From Flavobacteriaceae bacterium (GTDB taxonomy: Bacteria > Bacteroidota > Bacteroidia > Flavobacteriales > Flavobacteriaceae): DNA of 9,100 nucleotides. A program made the translations under genes and the position numbers. The notes under the pieces are model-generated. The model worked only from the letters and a program-made list of their open reading frames with translations, did not search any database and was not told where the DNA came from. Shown piece by piece: positions 1-6,136 of the stretch. The DNA is taken from assembly GCA_030590765.1 (NCBI GenBank), contig JAUVCP010000063.1, positions 1 to 9,100 of the forward strand. Direction: 5' to 3'. Each line of letters opens with the position of its first letter. Position 1 is the first letter of the stretch.

Positions 1-6
1 TTTCAT
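1..6 (-). CDS. Start of a gene cut by the window edge, downstream of padR
   Basis: On the minus strand an ATG (6-4) followed by AAA overlaps the final TGA of the padR frame (5-3) in the ATGA arrangement typical of translationally coupled genes. Only two codons (Met-Lys) are visible, so the product cannot be read. From knowledge of the phylum, padR genes are often followed by a small membrane protein with a PspC domain; this is an expectation and not something the sequence shows. Confidence 0.3.
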
Positions 7-341
7 CCTAAACTTAATTTGGGGTTCACCAGTTTTTGCATGATTTTAATAAACTCTTCCAGTTCGGCAAGTTTGTTGGCAGTTTCTTTAGTGCCTTGTT
101 CGGTAAGTTAGTAGTATTTACGCATTCGGTTACCAATGTTAACAATTTCAACATCCAGCAAACCTTCGGCTTCCATTTTATGCAAGGCAGGGTAGAGAGC
201 ACCTTCGGTGATCTTCAACTCTCCTTTGGTAAGTTCTTTTACTTTTTGGGTAATTTCATAACCATACATTTTATCCTGCTCTTCTCAAAGCTTTAAAATA
301 ATGGTTTGTAGTGATCCTTTGTATAGTTTTTGATTTGCCAT
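3..341 (-). pseudogene. PadR-family transcriptional regulator, broken by two in-frame stop codons
   Basis: From ATG 341-339 the minus strand reads through 112 codons of a PadR-type winged-helix repressor to a TGA at 5-3, the usual length for the short PadR class. Recognisable landmarks are the N-terminal KGSLQTIILKL helix, MYGYEITQKV, the recognition-helix region ITEGALYPALHKMEAEG, the wing ending NRMRKYY, and a C-terminal helix (LTEQGTKETANKLAELEEF) that would serve dimerisation. The frame is interrupted at codon 19 (TGA, 287-285), where family members usually have Leu (TTA to TGA is one change), and at codon 78 (TAA, 110-108), where Lys is usual (AAA to TAA is one change). There are no indels. 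Reinitiation at Met24 could give only a 54-residue winged-helix fragment without the dimerisation helix. A decayed gene is the simplest reading; sequencing or assembly error is the alternative. TGA and TAA both end intact neighbouring genes, so recoding is unlikely. Confidence 0.85.
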
Positions 342-389
342 AGTAAAATCGTTACGAATCAAATTAGATTGACTTTTGCAACGGTTTTA

Positions 390-420
390 CAAATATACAT
401 AATATTCTTATACATAAGAA
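390..420 (-). promoter_or_regulatory. Promoter with a perfect inverted repeat, probable PadR operator
   Basis: Reading the minus strand, TATATTTG (397-390) matches the Bacteroidota -7 element TAnnTTTG exactly and would start transcription near 383, about 40 bases before the padR ATG. No strong -33 element is seen; TTTTCT lies about 19 bases upstream. Directly upstream is a perfect dyad, TTCTTAT-AC-ATAAGAA (plus-strand 405-420). The 9-mer TATACATAA is also repeated directly at 394-402 and 409-417, a 15-base period that partly covers the -7 box. PadR proteins commonly repress their own operons by binding such dyads at the promoter, so an autoregulatory operator is a reasonable inference. Confidence 0.4.
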
Positions 421-434
421 AATTAGGTATAATA

Positions 435-453
435 TTTTATTGTTTCAATAAAA
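435..453 (-). terminator. AT-rich hairpin after the lolA-like gene
   Basis: A perfect 8-bp inverted repeat, TTTTATTG-TTT-CAATAAAA, begins six bases beyond the stop codon of the lolA-like gene on the minus strand. Its position fits an operon end, but the stem has a single G-C pair and no separate U-tract follows, so it would be a weak terminator at best. Confidence 0.3.
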
Positions 454-458
454 CATTC

Positions 459-1184
459 TCAATCCATCATATGCTCAGGAGTGAATATTTCATCTTTTAA
501 TCCAGTGTTGACTTTGATATCGGTCATGATGAATTTAGTCATATGATTTTTAACCACATTTTCCATGGTAACCTGTGTAGTAACCCAATGGTTTGCAATT
601 TTTTTAAAAGTGTAGGTTGCAATTTTTAATTTTTTACCGGTCTGGTCGAAATACTCAATTTTTTTGGGACAGTAGTTTTGTCTATCAATGGTCATTAATA
701 ACCTACTGTATGATCCTCCTTTTTCTATAGGGATTAAATTCAATATATTGGTGCTAGCATCACTTTTTATCAAGCTTGGTGAATATCGTTCGCTATAGGT
801 CTTATTATCACGATCTTCCAGTGAAAAATCAGATTTGTTGAACTTGTTGCCCTCTGCAAGATTGGTGATCTTTTTTGGTTTTTTAAACATTGGAAGATAT
901 AAGTAAACATCTTCAGTTAAGGTAAGAGAGGCGATTCCATTATCAGATTTTGGGTAGGTATATTGAAAAAGTTTTTTATCGAGACCTTTTTGGTAAAGCA
1001 TTGCTTTTTTAATTTTTTTGCTATCTGTTTTTAAGTTAATCATCTGCATTTCTACTGTGGAGGTCTTATCCTTTATAGAGAATATTGCTTTGTCGACTTT
1101 TGATAGGATGGTTTTTGCATTTTCTGTTTTACCGGTTTGAAAACCAATTGTTATGGTCAATAAAAATATTAATAGGATATTCAT
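459..1184 (-). CDS. Outer-membrane lipoprotein-sorting protein, LolA-like
   Basis: The 241-residue product starts with a short basic-poor hydrophobic segment (residues 2-15, ILLIFLLTITIGF) that looks like a signal peptide, so the mature protein should be periplasmic. The body is rich in short beta-strand stretches and fits the LolA/LolB-fold 'outer membrane lipoprotein-sorting' family (COG2834). Landmarks are VYLYLPMFKKPKKI near residues 93-106 (family members typically have a YLP..K..K.I strand), SDFSLEDR near 120-127, and a C-terminal strand region ending in FTPEHM. In the family this fold is a half-barrel that carries a lipid or lipoprotein acyl chain. The ATG (1184-1182) lies one base after the TAA of the RND exporter, so the two are almost certainly co-translated; exporter plus LolA-like carrier is a recurrent pair. 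The cargo cannot be told from sequence. It is unlikely to be the housekeeping LolA, which is not normally tied to an RND gene. Confidence 0.85.
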   Translation of the reverse strand: MNILLIFLLTITIGFQTGKTENAKTILSKVDKAIFSIKDKTSTVEMQMINLKTDSKKIKKAMLYQKGLDKKLFQYTYPKSDNGIASLTLTEDVYLYLPMFKKPKKITNLAEGNKFNKSDFSLEDRDNKTYSERYSPSLIKSDASTNILNLIPIEKGGSYSRLLMTIDRQNYCPKKIEYFDQTGKKLKIATYTFKKIANHWVTTQVTMENVVKNHMTKFIMTDIKVNTGLKDEIFTPEHMMD

Positions 1185-1185
1185 T

Positions 1186-3426
1186 TTATGATTTCTTTTT
1201 TTGTTTCAGAAGAAGTATAGATGGTAAAAGGGTAAGGGCTCCCATTGCAGCACCCAGCATGCTCAGAGCTATAATTATTCCAAAATAGATCATGGGTACT
1301 AAATTAGAAAAAATAAGAATTAAAAAACCTAATGCAACCGAAATAAAATTAATGACAATTGCCTTGCCGCTCACATGGATACTTTCACTTATTGCATCAG
1401 CAACTGTACCTCCCTTTGCTTTGATGTGATTAAAATAGGAAAAGAAATGAATGGAATAGTCAATACCGATTCCCATAGCGATACTTGCAACAAGTACCGT
1501 AGCAATATTGAGAGGAATCCCACTGAATCCCATTACTCCATAAACGATACCAATGGTAACAATTACCGGTAAACTAGCGTACAACCCCCTTACAAATGAA
1601 CGCAGCATTAAACTTACAATAGCCATTACTAAAATAATAGCAATGATCAGACTCACAATCTGGCTATAAAGTAAATTATCGGATAATTTTTTATTGATAA
1701 ATGGCATTCCCGTCATCTCAATAGAATATGCTTCTGATGAATATTTATCAAAATAACTTTGCATATAGTCGGTAAGTTCTATGGTGGAATGATCACCAAT
1801 ATCCTGAAACTTGGCAATGATCAATGCCTGATCCTGCTCGGGACTTACCAAATGAGAGATGCTTTCCTGCTGATCGAGTAAAAACCAAAGTTGTCCGATA
1901 GAGCCTTCATCATCAGGTATTTTATTTTCCCCGCTGACCTTTTTGTTGAGCTCCTGAACAACATCGGCAATAGATTGGGTGCTCCCTATCAACGGACTTT
2001 CTTTCATATAATTTTCCAGATCGATCATTGCTTTTAACACTTCAGGACTTAATATATTTCCTGTAAAGGTTATAAATAAAGGTTTTGTGCCCCCGAAACT
2101 TTTACTTAGGATCTGTTCTGAAATACTTATCGGATGTGAATCTTTAAAATATCCGGCAACACTTACACTTCGTTTTAACAGAAAAATACCACCCAAACTA
2201 ATGATAAATATGATGATCCAAATAGTTAATATCCTTTGGGGATGACTGATAACTTTTTTAGCAAGTGGTATAAGGAATTTTTTTAACAGAAGTGGTTTCT
2301 TTTTAGCGGATGTATTTTGCTTTTTTATTTTCTTTTCAGGAAATACAGCAATGATGGCAGGTACAAAGGTGATTGCCAGAAGTCCGGAAAAAAAAGTACC
2401 CATCGCGGCAAGAATACCAAAATCACGTATCATAGTTAAGTAAGCTCCAAAAATAAAAGAAAGAAATCCAACCATGGTTGTTAGTGCCGAAAGGCTTACA
2501 GGAACCAGCATTAATGAAAGTGCATTTTTAAGATTGCTTATTCTATTTGTATCATTTTGGTGTGCAATTTGGTTGAGAATATGGATTACATATGCCGTTC
2601 CCATGGCAAGTATGATGATGGGAACATTGTTGGAAACCATTGATAATTTAAAGCCCATGAGTGTAAACAATCCCATGCTCCAAATAATTGCCAAACCAGC
2701 AGTAATTAATGGAAGTACAACCCCTTTTGCTGAATGAAAACTAAGAAAAAGTAATATGGTAATGATAAGAAATGAGATTGGGATCAGGATTGCAAGATCA
2801 TGTGAAACCACCATTGAAACATAAGCAACCATAAATGGTGCTCCTGCAAAATAGTGTTCATTTTTAAGGGAGAGAGCATCAACCTTTTTCATGATCTTTT
2901 TGGAGGTTTCCTGAATTTTTGCATCTCCTGCAAAGGAGAATATAATTACAGAAGATGTACCATCCTGTGCAATGAGGTTACCAGTGATCATAGGATCAGA
3001 GGTGATCTTTTTCATTAAGGTGTTGGCTTCTTCTTTGTTCTTTGGACGGTTTTTTTTATTGATGAGGTTTGTAATCTGAAAATCATCTCCTGTCACTTCT
3101 AAATGTTGAATGTTTGTAAGACTGGTTACAGCTATTATTCCATCTGTGTTACTAAGGGTATCTGTAATTTTTTGAATATCATCCAGAACCCGGGGCATTA
3201 GTATATTATCAGCTTTGATAATTACCATACCAATCTCATTACTTCCAAATTTTTCTCCAACTTCCTTAAAAAGAGTAACATCAGGGTCATCAGCAGGAAG
3301 AGAATTAATAATATTAGAATCTACCTTGATATGAAATAATTGATAGGTAAAGAAAAGCGTAATCAGAAATACGGAAGCAATCACTAACCATCTAAATTGT
3401 ATAATTAAATCTGAGAGTTTTTTCAT
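1186..3426 (-). CDS. RND superfamily exporter, MMPL/SSD type (COG1033)
   Basis: A 746-residue inner-membrane transporter with the two-fold RND layout. TM1 is at about 12-31 and a periplasmic domain at about 32-208. TM2-TM6 lie at about 210-362, followed by a basic cytoplasmic linker (365-395). TM7 is at about 399-417, a second periplasmic domain at about 418-588, and TM8-TM12 at about 589-741, ending in KQKKKS. The TM10 signature MGIGIDYSIHF (651-661) carries the acidic residue D656 expected for proton-driven MMPL-type pumps; the matching position in the first half (GTAYVIH, 276-282) is Ala278. Family members move lipids or other hydrophobic molecules, and the downstream LolA-like gene supports export towards the outer membrane. 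The frame is also open to a TTG at 3453, but the ATG at 3426 gives the usual MKKLSD..I..RW N-terminus and lies downstream of the likely transcription start, so it is preferred. Confidence 0.92.
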   Translation of the reverse strand: MKKLSDLIIQFRWLVIASVFLITLFFTYQLFHIKVDSNIINSLPADDPDVTLFKEVGEKFGSNEIGMVIIKADNILMPRVLDDIQKITDTLSNTDGIIAVTSLTNIQHLEVTGDDFQITNLINKKNRPKNKEEANTLMKKITSDPMITGNLIAQDGTSSVIIFSFAGDAKIQETSKKIMKKVDALSLKNEHYFAGAPFMVAYVSMVVSHDLAILIPISFLIITILLFLSFHSAKGVVLPLITAGLAIIWSMGLFTLMGFKLSMVSNNVPIIILAMGTAYVIHILNQIAHQNDTNRISNLKNALSLMLVPVSLSALTTMVGFLSFIFGAYLTMIRDFGILAAMGTFFSGLLAITFVPAIIAVFPEKKIKKQNTSAKKKPLLLKKFLIPLAKKVISHPQRILTIWIIIFIISLGGIFLLKRSVSVAGYFKDSHPISISEQILSKSFGGTKPLFITFTGNILSPEVLKAMIDLENYMKESPLIGSTQSIADVVQELNKKVSGENKIPDDEGSIGQLWFLLDQQESISHLVSPEQDQALIIAKFQDIGDHSTIELTDYMQSYFDKYSSEAYSIEMTGMPFINKKLSDNLLYSQIVSLIIAIILVMAIVSLMLRSFVRGLYASLPVIVTIGIVYGVMGFSGIPLNIATVLVASIAMGIGIDYSIHFFSYFNHIKAKGGTVADAISESIHVSGKAIVINFISVALGFLILIFSNLVPMIYFGIIIALSMLGAAMGALTLLPSILLLKQKKKS

Positions 3427-3460
3427 ATCGTTCAGAGTTTCCCTAAAATGCAATGTAGAA

Positions 3461-3468
3461 CGAAAATA
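3461..3468 (-). promoter_or_regulatory. Possible -7 element of the RND-lolA operon
   Basis: TATTTTCG on the minus strand (3468-3461) matches seven of the eight positions of the Bacteroidota TAnnTTTG element. Transcription would begin near 3455, leaving a leader of about 29 bases before the ATG at 3426 and placing the upstream TTG at 3453 essentially at the transcript end. No convincing -33 TTTG is seen at 19-21 bases, so this is tentative. Confidence 0.25.
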
Positions 3469-3650
3469 CTTATTTTTTTATTGATTATGTTTCCCAAGGA
3501 ATTTTTTTTTACATAGAGGAGAAGAGTAAGAAAAAGATGAACATCCCTGCTTAGTTACGATCGATTTTATTAATATTATATTTCTTCCTAAAAGTGATAT
3601 GATTTATTTTAGAATGAATGAGGGTTTTAAAGTTGATCTATGGTAGAAAA

Positions 3651-3694
3651 ATATGATGGATCAAATGATATTGTCTATATCTTTTTGATCCATC
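3651..3694 (-). terminator. Long hairpin, possible terminator of the small ORF
   Basis: GATGGATCAAA (3655-3665) pairs perfectly with TTTGATCCATC (3684-3694). An inner stem GATAT/ATATC (3667-3671 and 3677-3681) extends the structure past a one-by-two internal loop and closes on a five-base loop, giving 16 base pairs in all. On the minus strand it begins 11 bases after the TAA of the small ORF and is followed by ATATTTTT, which fits an intrinsic terminator, though the stem is AT-rich. It could instead be a structured small RNA or a DNA-binding dyad. Confidence 0.4.
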
Positions 3695-3705
3695 TAAATT
3701 CGTTT

Positions 3706-3825
3706 TTATAATTTTGTTTTGGGTTTTTCGATATTTAGTTTTAATAGGTTTTTATCCAGCTCCAGTAAAAAAACTTTTAATTCAAGGGAATGGATCAATA
3801 ATTCATGATTTTTAGACTTTTTCAT
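3706..3825 (-). CDS. Possible small protein, 39 residues, unknown
   Basis: ATG (3825-3823) to TAA (3708-3706) on the minus strand gives a 39-residue peptide. It begins MKKSKNHELLIHSLELKV, continues with a leucine-rich stretch (LLELDKNLLKLNIE), and ends KPKTKL. Residues about 8-33 would form an amphipathic helix with leucines or isoleucines every three to four positions, flanked by lysines at both ends. There is no signal peptide and no membrane segment. No Shine-Dalgarno is seen, which is normal for this phylum. The support is the same-strand hairpin 11 bases after the stop and the coherent amphipathic composition. Against it are its short length, the AT-rich background where such frames arise by chance, and no family I can recognise. 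It could also be the remnant of a longer coiled-coil gene. Confidence 0.3.
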   Translation of the reverse strand: MKKSKNHELLIHSLELKVFLLELDKNLLKLNIEKPKTKL

Positions 3826-4008
3826 ATATAGCAATATGTTTTTAAGTACAGATTAATTTACTTGTTAGATAAATTATTGTTAAAGGGAGGGAATCAGATA
3901 TAAGAACGAGAGTTATTCTTATTTATTATATTTTTTTCTGGTTAACAAAAAATATATAGATGTTTTTTAGCTAAGTACTTTAAACAGAAAGGAGAACTTT
4001 TTATAAAT

Positions 4009-4041
4009 AAAAAAGGGGTTCGAAAAATCGAACCCTCTTTT
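4009..4041 (-). terminator. Intrinsic terminator of the winged-helix gene
   Basis: A perfect 8-bp stem, GGGTTCGA-AAAA-TCGAACCC (4016-4023 and 4028-4035), is followed on the minus strand by CC and a run of six T (4014-4009). It lies about 40 bases beyond the stop codon at 4076. On the plus strand the stem is followed by TCTTTT, so it may also stop transcription from the other side. Confidence 0.8.
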
Positions 4042-4075
4042 AAAAATCCTGAGATTAATTTTGAGTAAACTTTTA

Positions 4076-4402
4076 TTAAAAATTGAAAAAGTGAGCAAGT
4101 TTAAAACTGCGCTTTTTTTCAATGTTTTGTTCTGTTTTATTTAAACTATTATTCAAATTTTGAAAATAATTTTTACCTTTTGTGTTAATTTTAGCCCCAA
4201 CCTTATGTATTCTTTGATTCGAAATTCCAAAGGCTGCAAAATTTCTTGGCTTTGTTTCATCAATAACAATGTAATTGTTTCCTTTCAATTCAATTAAAGA
4301 TTCAATCAAAGAACTATAATTTTCATCTAAAAATGTAACATCAACAAACTTTCCTTTGTCATTGTTGAAAAGATGACTTAATATCTTAAATTCTAAATTC
4401 AT
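4076..4402 (-). CDS. Small winged-helix-like protein of unknown family
   Basis: 108 residues from ATG 4402-4400. I do not recognise the family. The layout resembles a compact winged helix. A first helix at about 4-13 (EFKILSHLFN) is followed by a short strand FVDVTFL (19-25) and a helix at about 29-40 (YSSLIESLIELK). A strand NNYIVID (42-48), a long wing loop (49-67) and a second strand with helix GAKINTKGKNYFQNL (69-83) complete the fold. The pattern '..I...G..Y' after the wing is common in small phage-type or accessory regulators such as YjcQ-like proteins, which I offer only as an analogy. A polar linker (84-98, Asn/Lys-rich) leads to a basic-aromatic tail, RSFKLAHFFNF. There is no signal peptide or TM segment, so it should be cytoplasmic. 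It stands alone, with its own terminator and a structured upstream region, and could be a self-regulating DNA-binding protein; that role is inferred. Confidence 0.72.
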   Translation of the reverse strand: MNLEFKILSHLFNNDKGKFVDVTFLDENYSSLIESLIELKGNNYIVIDETKPRNFAAFGISNQRIHKVGAKINTKGKNYFQNLNNSLNKTEQNIEKKRSFKLAHFFNF

Positions 4403-4410
4403 AGCTAGCG

Positions 4411-4447
4411 GGTAACTATCTAAAAGATGTTACCTTTATTTAAAGGT
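4411..4447 (-). promoter_or_regulatory. Two overlapping inverted repeats before the winged-helix gene
   Basis: Dyad A is GGTAAC-t-ATCT-aaa-AGAT-GTTACC (4411-4434), ten base pairs with a one-base bulge at 4417, ending eight bases before the ATG of the winged-helix gene. Dyad B is ACCTTTA-TT-TAAAGGT (4432-4447), seven base pairs. They share 4432-4434 (ACC), so in an RNA transcribed on the minus strand only one could fully form at a time. Possible roles are operator sites for the adjacent winged-helix protein or a leader RNA switch that exposes or hides the ribosome-binding region. No convincing TAnnTTTG promoter is visible upstream on the minus strand. Confidence 0.42.
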
Positions 4448-4553
4448 TGCGTAATTTTTTTTATTTTTTTACTCATATACTTATAAACGCTCAAATAGTG
4501 TGTTTTAGTATGGTTTGTTATCATTTATTAGGCTTTATTTGTTGATTTTTTTC

Positions 4554-4584
4554 TTTGCATAAATACAATTAAAGCTTATATTTT
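4554..4584 (+). promoter_or_regulatory. Promoter of the nhaC-racemase pair
   Basis: TTTG (4554-4557), a 19-base spacer and TATATTTT (4577-4584) fit the Bacteroidota sigma-ABfr pattern TTTG-N19-21-TAnnTTTG with one mismatch in the last base. Transcription would begin near 4590, leaving a leader of about 45 bases before the ATG at 4636. The palindrome TTACGTAA (4600-4607) falls inside this leader. Confidence 0.5.
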
Positions 4585-4635
4585 TAAAATCCATTGAATT
4601 TACGTAACATTACATCAACATTTTAGACACTTAAC

Positions 4636-6090
4636 ATGGATAAACACATCATAAAAAATAAAGAATTAAACATTTGGGAAGCACTGATTCCTGTATTCGT
4701 TTTAGTAGCTATGTTAGCATATAATGTTGGAGTGTATGGTGATGATGCCTTAAGTGGATCCAATCAGTTTATTTTATTGCTTGGTGGTGCAGTAGCTGCA
4801 ATTGTTGGATTCTTTAATAAAGTATCCTATGCTCGTATGTTAGAGGAGGTTGCCAATAATGTAAAATCAACTACCGGAGCCATATTAATATTATTAATGG
4901 TTGGTTCCTTGGCTGGAACCTGGCTCATTAGTGGGGTAATTCCCACCATGATCTATTATGGGTTGGAAATTTTAAACCCAACCATATTTTTACCTGCAAC
5001 AGTAATCATTTGCGCAATTATTTCGATTGCTACTGGTAGTTCGTGGACTACTTCGGCTACAGTTGGGATTGCCTTAATAGGAATTGGAGGTGCTTTACAT
5101 ATTCCTCTGGGAATGGTTGCCGGCGCAGTGCTTTCCGGTGCGTATTTTGGAGATAAAATGTCACCTATGTCTGATACAACAAATCTTGCACCCGCTATGG
5201 CTGGAACTGATTTGTTTACGCATATAAGATACATGGCAAAAACCACAGTTCCAACAATTATAATCACCTTGATCATATTTATAATTATTGGTTTGACCCT
5301 AGATACAGAGGGAACAACAGATACTTCGGCAATTCTTACTTCTATTGAGCATTCTTTTCATATTACACCATGGTTGTTTTTGGTTCCAATTATTGTTATT
5401 TTTCTAATCGTAAGAAAAACACAACCCTTGATAGCCTTATTAGTTGGAACTTTATTAGGAGGAGTTTTTGCAGTTATATTTCAACCTGATATTGTTGCAA
5501 AAATTGGTGGTTCAGAAACTTTGAATTTTCAATCGGCTTATCAGGGTATAATGAATGCAATTACTGTGGATACAATGGTTGCATCAGAAAATGAAATGTT
5601 AAGTGATCTGTTTTCGGCAGGCGGGATGAGTGGTATGTTAGGAACGATCTGGTTGATCATATGTGCGATGGTATTTGGTGGCGTAATGGAAGCTATAGGA
5701 GCTTTGTCAAGGATAAGTGCCGCATTACTAAAAATGGCACATACCGTTTTTGGTTTGTTTGCCAGTACAGTGGCAACATGTTTAGCTTTAAATGTTACAG
5801 CTTCTGATCAATATTTAGCTATTGTGGTTCCGGGTAAAATGTTTGCAAAAGCGTATGAAGAAAAAGGGTTGGCACCTGAAAATTTAAGTCGGACATTAGA
5901 AGATTCAGGTACGGTTACTTCGGTTTTAGTTCCCTGGAATACCTGTGGAGCCTATCAATCGGGTGTACTTGGTGTTAGTGTTGGTGAATATTTTATTTAT
6001 GCAATATTTAATTATTTGAGTCCATTTATGACATTACTTTTTGCAGCATTCAACATCAAGATCAAGCAACTGGTAAAGAAAACTACTTAA
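4636..6090 (+). CDS. nhaC: Na+/H+ antiporter, NhaC family
   Basis: A 484-residue integral inner-membrane protein with roughly 11-12 hydrophobic segments, the normal length for NhaC. Family landmarks are TGSSWTTSATVG (133-144), the GDKMSPMSDTTNLAPA block (172-187), NVTASDQYLAIVVPG (386-400) and LEDSGTVTS with PWNTCGAY (421-440). The family exchanges Na+ for H+ across the membrane; relatives such as MleN couple it to an organic acid (malate/lactate), so a coupled substrate cannot be excluded. The ATG follows an upstream promoter and has no Shine-Dalgarno. The amino-acid racemase follows 46 bases after the TAA on the same strand with no terminator between, so the two probably form an operon. That context makes a Na+-coupled amino- or organic-acid role possible, but this is inference and the sequence itself supports only NhaC. 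Confidence 0.92.
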   Translation: MDKHIIKNKELNIWEALIPVFVLVAMLAYNVGVYGDDALSGSNQFILLLGGAVAAIVGFFNKVSYARMLEEVANNVKSTTGAILILLMVGSLAGTWLISGVIPTMIYYGLEILNPTIFLPATVIICAIISIATGSSWTTSATVGIALIGIGGALHIPLGMVAGAVLSGAYFGDKMSPMSDTTNLAPAMAGTDLFTHIRYMAKTTVPTIIITLIIFIIIGLTLDTEGTTDTSAILTSIEHSFHITPWLFLVPIIVIFLIVRKTQPLIALLVGTLLGGVFAVIFQPDIVAKIGGSETLNFQSAYQGIMNAITVDTMVASENEMLSDLFSAGGMSGMLGTIWLIICAMVFGGVMEAIGALSRISAALLKMAHTVFGLFASTVATCLALNVTASDQYLAIVVPGKMFAKAYEEKGLAPENLSRTLEDSGTVTSVLVPWNTCGAYQSGVLGVSVGEYFIYAIFNYLSPFMTLLFAAFNIKIKQLVKKTT

Positions 6091-6136
6091 AAATAGCTTT
6101 GCAAAACAGATTTATCTAAAATTAAAATTTCATCAA

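Larger units (their letters stand above)
3469..4008. other. Gene-poor AT-rich stretch between the RND operon and the winged-helix gene
   Basis: About 540 bases without a recognisable conserved gene. It holds a possible 39-codon ORF (3706-3825) and an 11-bp hairpin (3655-3694), listed separately. It also holds two smaller dyads, TAATTTA/TAAATTA (3854-3860 and 3870-3876) and ATAAGAA/TTCTTAT (3900-3906 and 3916-3922). The 9-mer ATGGATCAA appears at 3656-3664 and 3790-3798, its complement TTGATCCAT at 3685-3693, and a one-mismatch form TTGATCTAT at 3633-3641. A nine-T run lies near 3502-3510. Between about 3470 and 3650 I see nothing functional. Confidence 0.5.

Noticed and set aside
36..296. 86-codon open frame on the plus strand across the padR region
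   Set aside because: It is antisense to a clearly recognisable PadR reading frame, its hydrophobic aromatic translation matches nothing, and it has no promoter or start context of its own.
3..341. Stop-codon recoding to explain the TGA and TAA in padR
   Set aside because: Intact neighbours end in TGA (lolA-like, oxidoreductase) and TAA (RND exporter, nhaC, porin), and tryptophan is encoded by TGG throughout, so the standard code applies.
3493..3510. TTCC-CAA-GGAA followed by nine T as a terminator
   Set aside because: The stem is only four base pairs and no plus-strand gene precedes it.
3900..3922. ATAAGAA...TTCTTAT dyad with the same half-sites as the padR operator, in inverted order
   Set aside because: The arrangement and spacing differ (nine bases against two), no promoter is attached, and short AT-rich dyads are expected by chance here.
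4432..4476. Plus-strand intrinsic terminator formed by ACCTTTA/TAAAGGT with the following T-runs (T8 and T7)
   Set aside because: No plus-strand gene lies upstream, and the T-run starts seven bases after the stem, so a terminator role in that direction is not supported.
4956..5276. 106-codon minus-strand frame inside nhaC
   Set aside because: It is the complement of conserved NhaC membrane segments and motifs; the protein signal lies wholly on the plus strand.
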